NCBI GenBank assembly: GCA_004764695.1 | Contig: SMSO01000025.1 | Location: 4,814,862-4,878,861 of the forward strand | Source of the DNA: Schizochytrium sp. TIO01 | Lineage: Eukaryota; Sar; Bigyra; Thraustochytrida; Thraustochytriidae | Length of the DNA stretch: 64,000 nt | Direction of reading: 5' to 3' | Notes under the pieces: model-generated | The model's input: only the letters and a program-made list of their open reading frames with translations | The model's database searches: none | What the model was told of the DNA's origin: nothing | Made by a program: the position numbers and the translations under genes | In this document: positions 55,901 to 64,000 of the stretch, piece by piece | Layout: every line of letters starts with the position of its first letter | Numbering within the stretch: position 1 is the stretch's first letter

Positions 55901-56713
55901 CAGAGCCTAGCTCGTGTCTTGAAAGCACAAAAGCTTGCGAACAACATGTATGCTGAACGTGTTACAGATGATGCTGCCCGAACCTTGCAAGGCCTTGCTC
56001 GAATTGTTGCAGCAAAGAAGACTCGCGAAATGCTCGAGCAAGAGCGTGACGAGGAAGAGGAAGAACAACCTAATTTATTCCTTCTCTATGTCGGACCTCT
56101 TGCTGTTTTATTCCTTTTCACGCAACCAGTTCTCATGCTTGGAGTCGCTGGTGTCCTTGCCGCAATGGTCGCAGGCGCCGGGATGGCGCTTGAAGCAGAA
56201 CAGCGTCAAAAACTCTTTCAGAAGGATGGTGCAAGATATACACGTCGAGCACGCAGACATCGTCGCAGGTACGGAGATTATGATGACAACGATGATGCTG
56301 ATTTATATGACGATGACGATGATTACTTGGATGGCGATGATGAAACTGTATCTGAGATATCTGATGATCTTGAGTTTTTCAACCAGAACAAAAATAGTAG
56401 TCGTAAGCTAACACAGCAACTAACCCGCCGCAAGGAGCCAATGCGATCCAAACCTGCGGCATCGAAACCCGCTCGTAGATCACCTATGTCATCTCTTAGG
56501 AGACTTACTTCATCTGGAGCCCTATCCCAGTCAGAGCGCAAAGCTTCGTTTGCTTCGCCACGAAAGGCCTCTGTTGCCTCTCGTAGACTTGTCCCAGCTA
56601 GGAAGGGCCTTTCATCTCAGAAAGATAGAATGAGTGCTTATGACGATTATGATGTATATTTCTCAGATCCTAAAAAGAAGCCAACTAGGCGTCTTCGTGG
56701 TGGTATTATTTGA
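52946..56713 (+). CDS. Unconventional myosin with IQ motifs and hydrophobic C-terminal hairpin
   Basis: Predicted 1255-residue actin motor, intronless. An SH3-like N-terminal segment (about 12-60) precedes the head. The head has P-loop GESGAGKT at 164-171, switch I NDNSSRFGK at 237-245, switch II DIFGFEVF at about 511, and the actin-binding HYIRCIKPND region (nt about 55165). Head loops are extended, with Ser/Arg-rich inserts near nt 54980-55100 and 55350-55400. About six IQ-like motifs follow (nt 55555-56010), binding calmodulin-type light chains. There is no long coiled coil. After an acidic EEEEE stretch comes a strongly hydrophobic region (residues 1044-1082), long enough for two short membrane segments broken by TQP. 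The tail is acidic (DDD-rich) and then basic/Ser-rich, ending in RRLRGG. Membrane association of the tail is inferred. The class is not assigned. Confidence 0.92.
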   Translation: MGRGERDHLEEGASVWVRDPDEAWVRGVLAERRVDGHAVVRTESGKKIHADLKDIEFCSTTPRQEVKVDDLTQLPDLHQAALLNTLHVRFEADKIYTFSGEVLIAVNPFKRIRGLYEPKSMTKYINAGVGEVELLDPHAYRVAGAAYRAMTTYSGRNQSILVSGESGAGKTYNTKVLLSYLTVVSSGDPARGLDELRTSIKRSSKRMPNSVGASVAQRVLEANPLMEAFGNAKTLRNDNSSRFGKLIELEFENKSTRLMGAAIDVYLLEKARVVHQQDGERNYHIFYEMDAGLTDEEKDELIFPEIHYCRYIESSTFERADIDDLAQWKLTRAAFDILGFSDDERIQVLRVMSAVLHLGNITFESHNTDGAEGSKVSSASMDSAKDCAMLLGIEVSDLIKALTTRGMSIGGGGFLAALSSAVTETLTKQHTVSQAEEAREALAMALYERTFGWIVWRINEAIGVSTKTSQAARAARKSRAANSFQLTLGRSNANNKGETQYYNDHSIGVLDIFGFEVFASNGFEQLMINYTNERLQNQFNEHIFKLEAALFESEGLDWSVIDWPDNQLTLDMIETRPIGLLSLLDETCLMGSGTDKAFVSKLYQNLAKGKFAPVFSADRNQQVRYQFEIAHFAGPVVYSSDNFIAKNKNELRSEAVDLLRSSDDAWLSVLMPPDASAAGGGSDAQEYFSQLSKKPKNLRSSLQRHRQNSPQSSRLQQKTVSSHFRTQLSVAINHINASQPHYIRCIKPNDLNVENEFDRIRVEEQLAYSGVLEVVRVARAGYPTRFTLKEFADRFHVLSVSRSSHKRHSKSRRRRSSIADPRKVCERIVKTAGLEDIIDYQIGFTKVFLKPYAYTTLELRKAEKILKYVLILQRSIRVYLRTYRATKKVRAAKIIQRNFRGYRVRREVGAFRQERRSAIAIQRIARGVLARKRVKPLIAKRLADDTRRRESAAARIKRAYRRKVLKDRLREIREESVRQRSAIMLQSLARVLKAQKLANNMYAERVTDDAARTLQGLARIVAAKKTREMLEQERDEEEEEQPNLFLLYVGPLAVLFLFTQPVLMLGVAGVLAAMVAGAGMALEAEQRQKLFQKDGARYTRRARRHRRRYGDYDDNDDADLYDDDDDYLDGDDETVSEISDDLEFFNQNKNSSRKLTQQLTRRKEPMRSKPAASKPARRSPMSSLRRLTSSGALSQSERKASFASPRKASVASRRLVPARKGLSSQKDRMSAYDDYDVYFSDPKKKPTRRLRGGII

Positions 56714-57332
56714 GAAGTGTCAACATGCCTCTTCTAACTCTTTTGCTTTCTTTTTTGCATCTACTACTTGTCTATGATTCTCCTGGTTGAAGCAAATTCA
56801 ATGTCGAGTTTTAGTTTATTGAACTGTGGAACCAGTATTTAGTAGATCAATCACCATGCTGGAATTTTGGTGACTCTGAACAGTACACATACTTTCTTGA
56901 TTTTGTTATTTTAGCACTATATGTTTCAATTTGCTTACCTTCGTGTAACAACAAAAACCAATAAATACATTTAGTCAAATCTTGCTGTTTTTTTGTTTTT
57001 TTTATTGTTCGCAGTTTTTAAAAATGGCACCTTTTGCCATTTTACGTCTTATGTGGACAGAACACTCCACACCTTTCCTTCATGCAAATCGCTCTAAAGA
57101 TTACTTGCCATACGCTGAGTTGCCCTTTATATAATGTTGCGATACCTTGAAACGTGATTTCATCCGCAAAAAAACCTAAATTTTATTTGTTTCTATTAGT
57201 AAGAAACAGAAAAACTTGCTAAGCATATCTTGTAGGTGCACGATTGGATTGATAATATAACATATAACTATCTGCTTTAAATTTTACAATTATAATATGT
57301 TCGCCTACTGTAATATACGCCATAGATCAAAT
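56714..57332. other. 3'-3' spacer
   Basis: Convergent spacer of 619 bp, AT-rich, with AATAAA-like signals near 56960 and short T-runs near 56988-57003. It contains no tandem CTAC block and no recognisable gene. Confidence 0.6.
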
Positions 57333-58724
57333 TCAAACACCCACTGAAGCTTCATCAAACACGTCACTAGTTTTTTCAGGCGCTTTCTCAACCGAAATTG
57401 GTTGAGATATAAGCACATCGGACTTTGAGGGAGGGTAGCTCACTCGCAAAATATCTATAGTTCCATCAGGATAAATTGTGATCCGATGATTTGCAAGAGA
57501 CGGCGGGCTTGGTGGTGCACGTAGCAAGTAATTTTGGTCCATTCTATGGTTAGTTTCAGCATGTTGGAGCGTGACGACTGCCTTCGCGGGGCTGACACCA
57601 ACCGTAGAAGAAGTTGCCAGCGAAGGAGAAGAGAGTGAGGGAGAAATCTCAGATGAAGACTTCGCCATACTAATCTTATTGTTAGCAAGAATTGAACCTA
57701 TATTATCAAAAGATAAAGGCGAGGGTTCTTCGACTTTCCTTTCAAATTGAATGTCATGTGTATCCAATTTAACTTCATTGGTTGACCAGAAGTTCGTGAT
57801 GATAGGGGGTGGTGCTGCCCGTTGAAGCTTGCTCGGAGGAGATAAATCTGAAGGATGAGAGGTTTGACTTTGCATTGGATCAAAGCTTGTAGCCGACAGT
57901 GACGAGGAGGTCGACGAATTTCGTAACCGACGAGCAGAATTTTTTGGAGACCGAGACCACCGTTGAGCGGAAAGACGCCTTTGTCTTAATCGTAACTCAG
58001 ATCGAATATCTGCTATATGGCCATGGCATGCCTTCATTAGGTCAAAGAGACGTACATTCGCATCAGAGCGGAGGCCGACGTCTACATATGGCTGTTCAAA
58101 TATAGCTGACGCTAGATGTTCGAGCAACAGAATATACTCAATAAGGTGAAGCTCTCCAGTTTTGCTTGCTGTCTGGAAGGCCTGAGCAAGAGCGCGTCTT
58201 GAGCAGAGTTTGGGATGAAGTTGAAAATCTTTCGTCATTCGTACAATCGTCTGGAAATCAATTGTTTCGTTTCCATCTCTGTAAAACTCAAATAGATCTT
58301 TGCAGAAGTCCATGTCGGAGCGTTCAAGGTGCATCGGGGTTGGCGAGGGCTGTGGCTGCTTTGACGCCCACTCATTGAGAGCAGCTTCCCAAATGTCCCT
58401 GTGCTCAGATTGAACATGCAACGAATAATCCTCCAGGCTCATACTGGCCTCGATGGCGGCAAGCTCTTGAATCACCTGTACAAAACCTGGGAAATCTGTG
58501 ACGTCTCGTCGCTTTGGCAAAGCTCTACGCTGCAGTGAAACTGCTAAAATACCTGGCTTGCTTGCTAAACCTGTGTCTTTCGCCAAGCGCTCAAGCTCAT
58601 AGAGTCTGATGACCTCCCGATCACAAGGCAAAAATTTATCTTGACCAATTCCAGCATAGTGCTGGAACAATACATACAGCACCGCGTCGCGCTCGTCGGC
58701 GCGCACTTGGTCATCTTCGCTCAT
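57333..58724 (-). CDS. Unknown protein with two EF-hand-like/TPPP-like helical regions
   Basis: Predicted 463-residue protein that I do not recognise firmly. Two helical regions (about residues 8-100 and 150-230) have the rhythm of degenerate paired EF-hands, or of the p25-alpha/TPPP fold. The first ends in DFPGFVQVIQELAAIEAS; the second runs from DFCKDLFEFYRDGNETIDF to LIEYILLLEHLASAIF. Neither has a complete calcium-binding loop. The C-terminal half (about 250-463) is Ser/Pro-rich, basic and probably disordered. It includes RRLSAQRWSRSPKNSARRLR, which may be phosphorylated. The start is the ATG at 58724; the frame continues upstream only to a GTG at 58835. A TPPP relation would suggest a microtubule or flagellar role, but that is speculation. 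Confidence 0.65.
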   Translation of the reverse strand: MSEDDQVRADERDAVLYVLFQHYAGIGQDKFLPCDREVIRLYELERLAKDTGLASKPGILAVSLQRRALPKRRDVTDFPGFVQVIQELAAIEASMSLEDYSLHVQSEHRDIWEAALNEWASKQPQPSPTPMHLERSDMDFCKDLFEFYRDGNETIDFQTIVRMTKDFQLHPKLCSRRALAQAFQTASKTGELHLIEYILLLEHLASAIFEQPYVDVGLRSDANVRLFDLMKACHGHIADIRSELRLRQRRLSAQRWSRSPKNSARRLRNSSTSSSLSATSFDPMQSQTSHPSDLSPPSKLQRAAPPPIITNFWSTNEVKLDTHDIQFERKVEEPSPLSFDNIGSILANNKISMAKSSSEISPSLSSPSLATSSTVGVSPAKAVVTLQHAETNHRMDQNYLLRAPPSPPSLANHRITIYPDGTIDILRVSYPPSKSDVLISQPISVEKAPEKTSDVFDEASVGV

Positions 58725-59266
58725 TGCAAACCTTTCCTGCTCACGCAGTCCAACTCGGGCTTTGTTGATGCACAAAGTACAATCAGTCTCTAGGCTTTTC
58801 TTTTCACTCAGTTCTTCGATTCCAGTTCTTTCCACCTTCGCCCCGCGCTGTCCAAGATTGGATTCTACGTAGCTAGCTAGCTAGCTACCTACCTACCTAA
58901 TGTTACAGACCTGTCTTTTTATTTATCTGAGTGACAAAACAAAACACTTGGCCTATATTAGGTAGAGAGTTAGTTACTCCTATCAATCCTTCACATCAGT
59001 AGATGCTTAGCACCGGGACGAACAAAATTAGAAATATTGAGATGAGAGGGCCTCCCAGTTCCCTACTGGTTCTTTATTGGTTCCAAATGTCTTTACCTTG
59101 CAAAGAACGGTAACTTGTTCAATGCTCTAGAGAAGGGAGAGAGCGCTAAAACTGATTGCCAAGGGCGTCAATTTGAAGAGGAGAGCCCTAGTCAACAGCG
59201 AAACAAGCTAGCAAGTCTGTAAGTAACGCAGGCTAGCAGACAGAGCAAAACTTGTCTTGGAATAAC
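58725..59266. promoter_or_regulatory. Compact divergent spacer (542 bp)
   Basis: Shortest 5'-5' spacer in the window, between the EF-hand-like gene and the first LRR gene. It carries a TAGC/CTAC tandem block at about 58868-58900 and an ATTAGGTAG near 58957, making it the smallest promoter region that still contains the CTAC element. Confidence 0.6.
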
Positions 59267-60655
59267 ATGTCTATTTCTGAAGACCAGCAGGAGATCAACC
59301 CGGCTCTGGAGGATGAGTCTGATTGCTTACTTACTGAAGGAAACAAGTCTGTAGAGCCCTTCTCGGATGCAACTCGGCGTCGCGATGTTTGGACAGAAGC
59401 AACGAACTGGGCAGTCCCAACTCTTAGCTTAGCATTACAGCAAGCCAAAACATCTCGCACGCTTCATCTCAGTTACCAAAACTTGCAACGAATTGAAGAA
59501 AAACTTATCAAGGCGTCATTTATGAGCCAGCTTGTTCGACTCGACTTAGCTTATAATGACTTAGAGAGCATTCCAAGGGAAATCGAGGTACTAGAGCGAC
59601 TAGAACAATTATGGATTAACGACAACCCACGGCTTGCTGAAATCCCTGCTGAGCTTGCTAATTGTCGAAGACTAAAGGTAATTGATGCTCGTCGCACACA
59701 GGTACGTAATATACCCTGTCAGCTTGGAACCCTCGAAAGCCTTATTGCTATAGATTTGCGAGGTACGACGACTTTAAAACCAAAACTTGTGGTCTCTTAT
59801 GTTGTACCAGCTGAAAATTTGCCTGTAAGCAATAATACACAAGGAGACGAAGAGCAGGTCCCTACAATTCTGGCAGAAATAGTCTCCCGCACACAAAACT
59901 TGAAGGCATACCTTATTAGACGCCACGAAACCAAAGTATTGCGTAAGCGATTACTAGAAAAGTTGAGCTCTGGTCTCTACAGAGACTTAAGCGAGAGTGA
60001 TGCAGGTTGCAGGCAAATTATGGCCTTAATCAAAGATATCAACAAAGAGTTCCAGGAGTTGGACGTGTTTGCAGATGTTGTGCGAAACTGTGATCGACTG
60101 CTACCTGACCGGATTGACTGTGCTGATGTTAAAAGGATGCGCAAGCAATTCGACTCTCTGAAACGTCAAAATGAACGTAAAAAACTCGCAGCGAAGCTTG
60201 AACTTCGCCTCAGAGCTTTGTATTTTGACCGAATTAACCCTACGCATGTCGAGGGCATCGTGCAATCATTGTATGCTGAGATCCTTGAGCTAGCAGATGT
60301 CCATTTCTTGATCAAATTTGCACCCCAAATATTTCCTGAGCGTGTCGAACTTATCGATGCAAAGCAAGTATTTCATGATCTCAAAGCATTGCAAACTCGG
60401 CTTGCTCAAGAACGAGAAGAAGCCGTTCATGGAGTGTTCAAGGCTATGATGAATTTGTATAGCCATGTTGAGCCACCATTGGTTCAAGATGCGGCAAACA
60501 AAGTTTGTTCTCCATTTAAAAAAATCGAAGAACTCAAGAAATTAGCTGCAGATGCATCTCAGTACTTTCCCTCTGAGTTTGAAATATGTGTGACTCACCC
60601 AATGCAAGTTAGAGCCTTATTCCTAGGAGAGGCTGAAACCCATTTAGATCTTTGA
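59267..60655 (+). CDS. Leucine-rich-repeat protein with helical C-terminal domain
   Basis: Predicted 462-residue protein. Residues about 65-180 hold four to five LRRs of the SHOC2/PIRL-like type (LVRLDLAYNDLESIPREIEV, LEQLWINDNPRLAEIPAELA, LKVIDARRTQVRNIPCQLG, LIAIDLRGT). The remaining 260 residues are amphipathic, charged helices from about 200 onward with no family I can name. Such LRR proteins usually scaffold signalling or cytoskeletal complexes. The start is the ATG at 59267; an in-frame TTG lies five codons upstream. The gene is followed 441 bp downstream by another LRR gene on the same strand. This is the only tandem pair in the window, but the two proteins use different LRR subtypes and are not obviously recent duplicates. 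Confidence 0.82.
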   Translation: MSISEDQQEINPALEDESDCLLTEGNKSVEPFSDATRRRDVWTEATNWAVPTLSLALQQAKTSRTLHLSYQNLQRIEEKLIKASFMSQLVRLDLAYNDLESIPREIEVLERLEQLWINDNPRLAEIPAELANCRRLKVIDARRTQVRNIPCQLGTLESLIAIDLRGTTTLKPKLVVSYVVPAENLPVSNNTQGDEEQVPTILAEIVSRTQNLKAYLIRRHETKVLRKRLLEKLSSGLYRDLSESDAGCRQIMALIKDINKEFQELDVFADVVRNCDRLLPDRIDCADVKRMRKQFDSLKRQNERKKLAAKLELRLRALYFDRINPTHVEGIVQSLYAEILELADVHFLIKFAPQIFPERVELIDAKQVFHDLKALQTRLAQEREEAVHGVFKAMMNLYSHVEPPLVQDAANKVCSPFKKIEELKKLAADASQYFPSEFEICVTHPMQVRALFLGEAETHLDL

Positions 60656-61096
60656 TTGAAGTGTACAGTCTCGATGTTTCCTATTGTTCTTGAAAATCTT
60701 CTCACTCCCTTATGTTCTTCCTTTCCCTGGGTAGCTTTAGTTTGTTATTCAAATAGCACTCAAAGAATATATTATTTGCCTTCTGTTTGTGTCCTCATAC
60801 TAGCCATTGTAACTTTCCTTTTTATTTAGCTGTTACTCAAGTATTGCGATTGTTTAGTGATACCTCAGGAAAGAATTTTTCTAATGATCTTTTTCTTTTT
60901 CTTTTCATTTTATCTTTTTCGATTCAACGACTAGTATAGAGTATGACAGCAGAAGTATGGTAATAACTTATGATTTGAAATTCTCCTTTTTCCTTTGGTA
61001 TTTTTTTTATGTTTTTATTTTTTGGACAAGACAACTAAAGACAACCCAAAGGAGTGCAAAACCAAAAGCTTCGTTTATCCGAGCTGGCTCAGACGA
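60656..61096. other. Tandem-gene spacer
   Basis: 441 bp between two same-strand LRR genes, holding the first gene's 3' end and the second's promoter. It is T-rich, with TTTTTC runs near 60888-60923 on the + strand. No CTAC tandem block is present, which makes it the one promoter-bearing spacer without it. The open frame extends upstream of the second gene's ATG to about 60995 without another ATG. Confidence 0.5.
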
Positions 61097-62275
61097 ATGG
61101 TGGCTAAAAAGAGTGTAACAAACATTGTCGGCTGCAAGCAGCCGAAACCCAACCAGATTGCACCAGACCCGGTGTCTGCTAAATCGGAGAAAATATTGCC
61201 AACAGGCAAGAAAAAGCTAAAGCCAAGGACTAGGAAGAGCAAGAACCAGAAAACGGCGAGCTCGCCACCTCTTCCTCTACAACATTATGAAGATCCATGG
61301 AAGAAAATAAGATCCCCGTATGGTGGCCGCCTCTCTCAAGCTGAATGTCTAAAGAAGATCCAATCTATTGCTCACCAGGCAAGCTATATACATGTATTTG
61401 ACGAAAATAAGGTCAAATCTACAGGCAAATGGAAGGGGGAGATCTCAACAGGGCTGAGTGAGGAACTACTACAAGCAATCGAGTTATCTTGTTGTGATTT
61501 GAAACCTCCCAATGCTGATGACCAGGGATTGTATCTCCGGGTATCGGAAGCTAATTTGAAAGTAATTAACTTTGGAGATAACGACATGTTAGCTGCACGA
61601 ATTGTCTGGCTTGATGCAAGCAAAAACCAAATCCAAAGCTGCAAAGGATTAGGTGGGCCGAACTGTTATATTAGAAGCCTGAATATTAGTGGAAATCAAC
61701 TCGCTTCCCTCAGTGAAGTATCACCTATGGCACATTTGGTCGAACTAGATGTGTCTGGGAACTCACTTTTACCTGACCTTGATTTGAAGTTCTGTTCAAA
61801 TTCACTGAGAGTTTTCCGTGCAAACAATTGTAATCTTAGCTCTTCATCAATTGCAGGGATACAATGTTGTACAGAGTTGGAAGCAGTATATCTTGCGAAC
61901 AACAGAATTAGTGAAGCAGATAGTGTGCGCGGTGTCTTGGCGCCTACTATGCGAAAACATTTGCGAATTTTGCACATGGCAAATAACCCCCTTTCTGAGG
62001 AAGAATGGGCAAATTTAACTTGCTGGCTCCGGCAGCAATGCCCGTGCCTTACTGAAATTGATGGCATAGCACAAGAGCAAGAATTTAAACATACACTAAA
62101 TATCGAGGATCTTAACTTAAACGCAACTGAGAGCATAATGGTGCAAGATAAGGCTTCTTGTAGCTGCTTGGAAGGAAATCCATGTGCAGTTGAATACAAT
62201 TGCAAAGATTGGGCAAATCGCTTTGAGGTTGCAAAACATGCTCGTGCAGAGCTGGGATATCAAACCACTAAGTAA
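61097..62275 (+). CDS. SDS22-like leucine-rich-repeat protein
   Basis: Predicted 392-residue protein from the ATG at 61097. A basic, Lys-rich N-terminal region (about 1-65) is followed by a helical stretch with YGGRLSQAECLKKIQSIAHQ. LRRs occupy about 155-330: IVWLDASKNQIQSCKGLG, IRSLNISGNQLASLSEVSPM, LVELDVSGNSLLPDLDL, LEAVYLANNRISEADSV and LRILHMANNPLSEEEWANL. The last is followed by a cap-like CPCLTEIDG. Repeats of about 22 residues with LxxLxxxxNxI are SDS22- or LRRC-like, a type common in axonemal and phosphatase-associated proteins. The C-terminal part is short and Cys-containing. The frame is open upstream to a TTG at 60995 with no earlier ATG. A short upstream exon cannot be excluded. 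Confidence 0.8.
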   Translation: MVAKKSVTNIVGCKQPKPNQIAPDPVSAKSEKILPTGKKKLKPRTRKSKNQKTASSPPLPLQHYEDPWKKIRSPYGGRLSQAECLKKIQSIAHQASYIHVFDENKVKSTGKWKGEISTGLSEELLQAIELSCCDLKPPNADDQGLYLRVSEANLKVINFGDNDMLAARIVWLDASKNQIQSCKGLGGPNCYIRSLNISGNQLASLSEVSPMAHLVELDVSGNSLLPDLDLKFCSNSLRVFRANNCNLSSSSIAGIQCCTELEAVYLANNRISEADSVRGVLAPTMRKHLRILHMANNPLSEEEWANLTCWLRQQCPCLTEIDGIAQEQEFKHTLNIEDLNLNATESIMVQDKASCSCLEGNPCAVEYNCKDWANRFEVAKHARAELGYQTTK

Positions 62276-62752
62276 GAGTAGATAGTCCTGTTCAGCTAGG
62301 ATCTCTCTCTATTTAATTCATTTTAGATACATACCCAATGTTTGGATATAGAAAAACAATATTTCAGAAGCACAATGTTGGGGAAATTGCACAACTTAAG
62401 AAAGAAGGAGCACACAATTTTATCTTTTTGAAAGTGAATGACAAAAATCATTAAAAGGACTTTAGACAATCAAAATTCTCTAAGGAAATAGAAGGAGATG
62501 GATCAAAGTCTGGCTGTTTCTTGCCTGAGTGTCTTCAATGATCATCACAAGGATGTGGATACTTGCATCATTTGAGCAAGAGTTGGATAAACAGGAACAT
62601 CTTTGGGAGTTGGATCAAAAGAATATGTTGAATGATATAGGTTGGTGTATTTTAAGGCAAGCATAGATAGCCTTGAAAGAATACAGCAAAGTTCGGAGCT
62701 TGAGTTTGGGGTTAATATAAAGGCAAAAGACATATACTGTAGTGAAGAGGGA
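62276..62752. other. 3'-3' spacer
   Basis: Convergent spacer of 477 bp between the second LRR gene and RRP5. It is AT-rich with no CTAC block and no recognisable gene. Confidence 0.6.
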
Positions 62753-64000
62753 TTATTCCTGTTCAGTGACAGATGCAACATAATCGCGAGCCTTGGCCTT
62801 GACCTTATCGGCATCTTCCTCGGTACCATGGTCAGTTTCGAAGAGAAGCCAGCGCTTGAAGAAGGTCTTGGTCTTCTTAATTGAAAACTTGGAGGCAACT
62901 GCGCGCTCGAAAAGGTTGCGCACACGAGCAGGGTCATTACCATACTTGATCTCAAGATCGATGTATTGAAGCCACAGGTCATTACGTTTCGGGTTTTCAT
63001 CAATGAGGCCCTCGAGGATTGTCCGGGCGCGCTCGCTCTTGCCACCAGACGCAGCCATAGAGAACTCCAGACGAGCATAGCCAAGGTATAGCTTGGGGCG
63101 AACTTGTTTCTCAACGTTGCGCTGAGCATTCTTGAGTAGCTCCTGAGCAGCACTAGGTTCATTTGCCTTAAACTTGAGCTCCATGCGACGCAGCCACGGA
63201 GCCTCGGAGGATCCATGAGCAGCCTTAACAGCCTTTCGCAATGCGTCATCCGCCTTATCAAGATCCTCGTTCTCCTCAAACACCTTGGCGATCTCGAGGT
63301 AGGCAACGTCCTTGTCCATACGCTCAAGAATTTGCTTAATACAAGCTTCAACAGTTTTGTTGGAGCCATGTTTGCATTCAATTCGCAAAAGCGCAAGCAA
63401 AACGTTCTGTTTCTCTTTCTCCATGCGGTAGTTGATCGTACGAAGAGCACGCTCTGCTACAGCACGAGCCTGGTCAAGTTCAACTTGAGCAGTCTGGAAG
63501 GCCATGTACTGGATCCACAGCATCGATGAGTTCGGAGAACCCATAAGCAGACGCTCAAAGTCATCCACGGATTGAGGAACGCCCTCTTCTTCCAGTTTGG
63601 CCTGCTCCAATGCAGAAAGTTTTGCTTCCTCCATGGCACGCTCGTGAGCCTTGCGCTTTGCTTCAGCACGTTTAGCCTTTTTACGCTCCTTCTTTTGTGC
63701 GGTTGTCTCGTCACCATCACTATCTTCGTCGCTACTGTCTTCGTCTTCATCCTCCTCCTCTTCGCTATCATCATCATCCTCGAGGGTGCTCGAGGATTTG
63801 GCAGCAACAGCCCATTCCTTGGCACCATCCTGCGTTTGTTGAATCGCGTCAGCAAGGGAGAGAGGGCCATCCTCATCCTCGTCCTCTTCATCCTCCTCAT
63901 CGTCGTCAGCTTCATCATCCTCGCCAGACTCTTCTTCCTCGTCCTCTTCCTCATCCTCGTCACTAGATGCCTCGCCATCTTCTTTCTCAGGTTCGGCGTC
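62753..64000 (-). CDS. RRP5: RRP5/PDCD11 C-terminal part, 5' end beyond the window
   Basis: The C-terminal 415 codons of Rrp5, a large rRNA-processing factor needed for both 18S and 5.8S/25S maturation in the nucleolus. The visible part starts in a long Asp/Glu/Ser-rich acidic stretch (64000 to about 63720) and a basic KKERKKAKRAEAKRKAHERA segment. Then come the HAT/TPR-like repeats that close the family: QSVDDFERLLMGSPNSSMLW, IQYMAFQTAQVELDQARAVA, ERALRTINYR, later LWLQYIDLEIKYGNDPARVR, NLFERAVA and FFKRWLLFE. It ends in VTEQE. The S1 RNA-binding repeats of the N-terminal part lie outside the window. The frame is open to the last base, so the internal ATG at 63634 is not the start. The C-terminus looks complete. 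Codons are more GC-ending than in most neighbours. Confidence 0.9.
   Translation of the reverse strand, partial: DAEPEKEDGEASSDEDEEEDEEEESGEDDEADDDEEDEEDEDEDGPLSLADAIQQTQDGAKEWAVAAKSSSTLEDDDDSEEEEDEDEDSSDEDSDGDETTAQKKERKKAKRAEAKRKAHERAMEEAKLSALEQAKLEEEGVPQSVDDFERLLMGSPNSSMLWIQYMAFQTAQVELDQARAVAERALRTINYRMEKEKQNVLLALLRIECKHGSNKTVEACIKQILERMDKDVAYLEIAKVFEENEDLDKADDALRKAVKAAHGSSEAPWLRRMELKFKANEPSAAQELLKNAQRNVEKQVRPKLYLGYARLEFSMAASGGKSERARTILEGLIDENPKRNDLWLQYIDLEIKYGNDPARVRNLFERAVASKFSIKKTKTFFKRWLLFETDHGTEEDADKVKAKARDYVASVTEQE

Overview
This is nuclear DNA of a eukaryotic protist. Genes are long and mostly single-exon, and they lie in AT-rich, microsatellite-laden spacers. I support 16 protein genes: 15 complete and one (RRP5) cut by the right edge. 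A kinesin-2 motor implies a flagellated cell. With few introns and many CTAC and AAAG tandem repeats, a stramenopile, possibly a labyrinthulomycete (thraustochytrid-like), is my best guess. That lineage call is inference and cannot be proven from this window. Translation starts were placed at ATG codons; several long open frames extend upstream only through GTG or TTG codons and were trimmed.

Layout, left to right: gene-poor repeat-bearing DNA (1-2893); FHA-domain kinesin (-, three exons); TRAPPC9/Trs120 (+); kinesin-2 (-); DUF455 ferritin-like protein with an apparent frameshift (+); prolyl oligopeptidase (-); PP1 inhibitor-3 (+); short AMP-binding-like protein, probably mitochondrial (-); Urb2-like ribosome-biogenesis protein (+); giant NHL/EGF-repeat membrane protein (-); a 7 kb gene-poor spacer; CCT-domain protein (+); SAP-like/thioesterase fusion (-); a 4.3 kb spacer with a tRNA-like element; myosin with a hydrophobic C-terminal hairpin (+); EF-hand-like unknown protein (-); two tandem LRR proteins (+,+); the C-terminal part of RRP5 (-).

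Two architectural patterns stand out. First, orientation alternates at 14 of 15 neighbouring gene junctions, with short 3'-3' spacers (355-1090 bp) and mostly long 5'-5' spacers (0.5-7 kb). Second, tandem CTAC/GTAG blocks occur in all seven 5'-5' spacers, and I found none in the seven 3'-3' spacers. This suggests a promoter-linked element.

The only introns I can support are two in the first kinesin gene. Both carry GTAAGT donors and perfect TACTAAC branch points, and they flank a 56-nt microexon. Functionally the genes are a mix of transport (two kinesins, a myosin, a TRAPPII subunit), ribosome biogenesis (Urb2, Rrp5), hydrolases and regulators. They do not form an obvious single pathway or a mobile or defence system. 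No CRISPR array, prophage, transposase or rRNA gene was seen.
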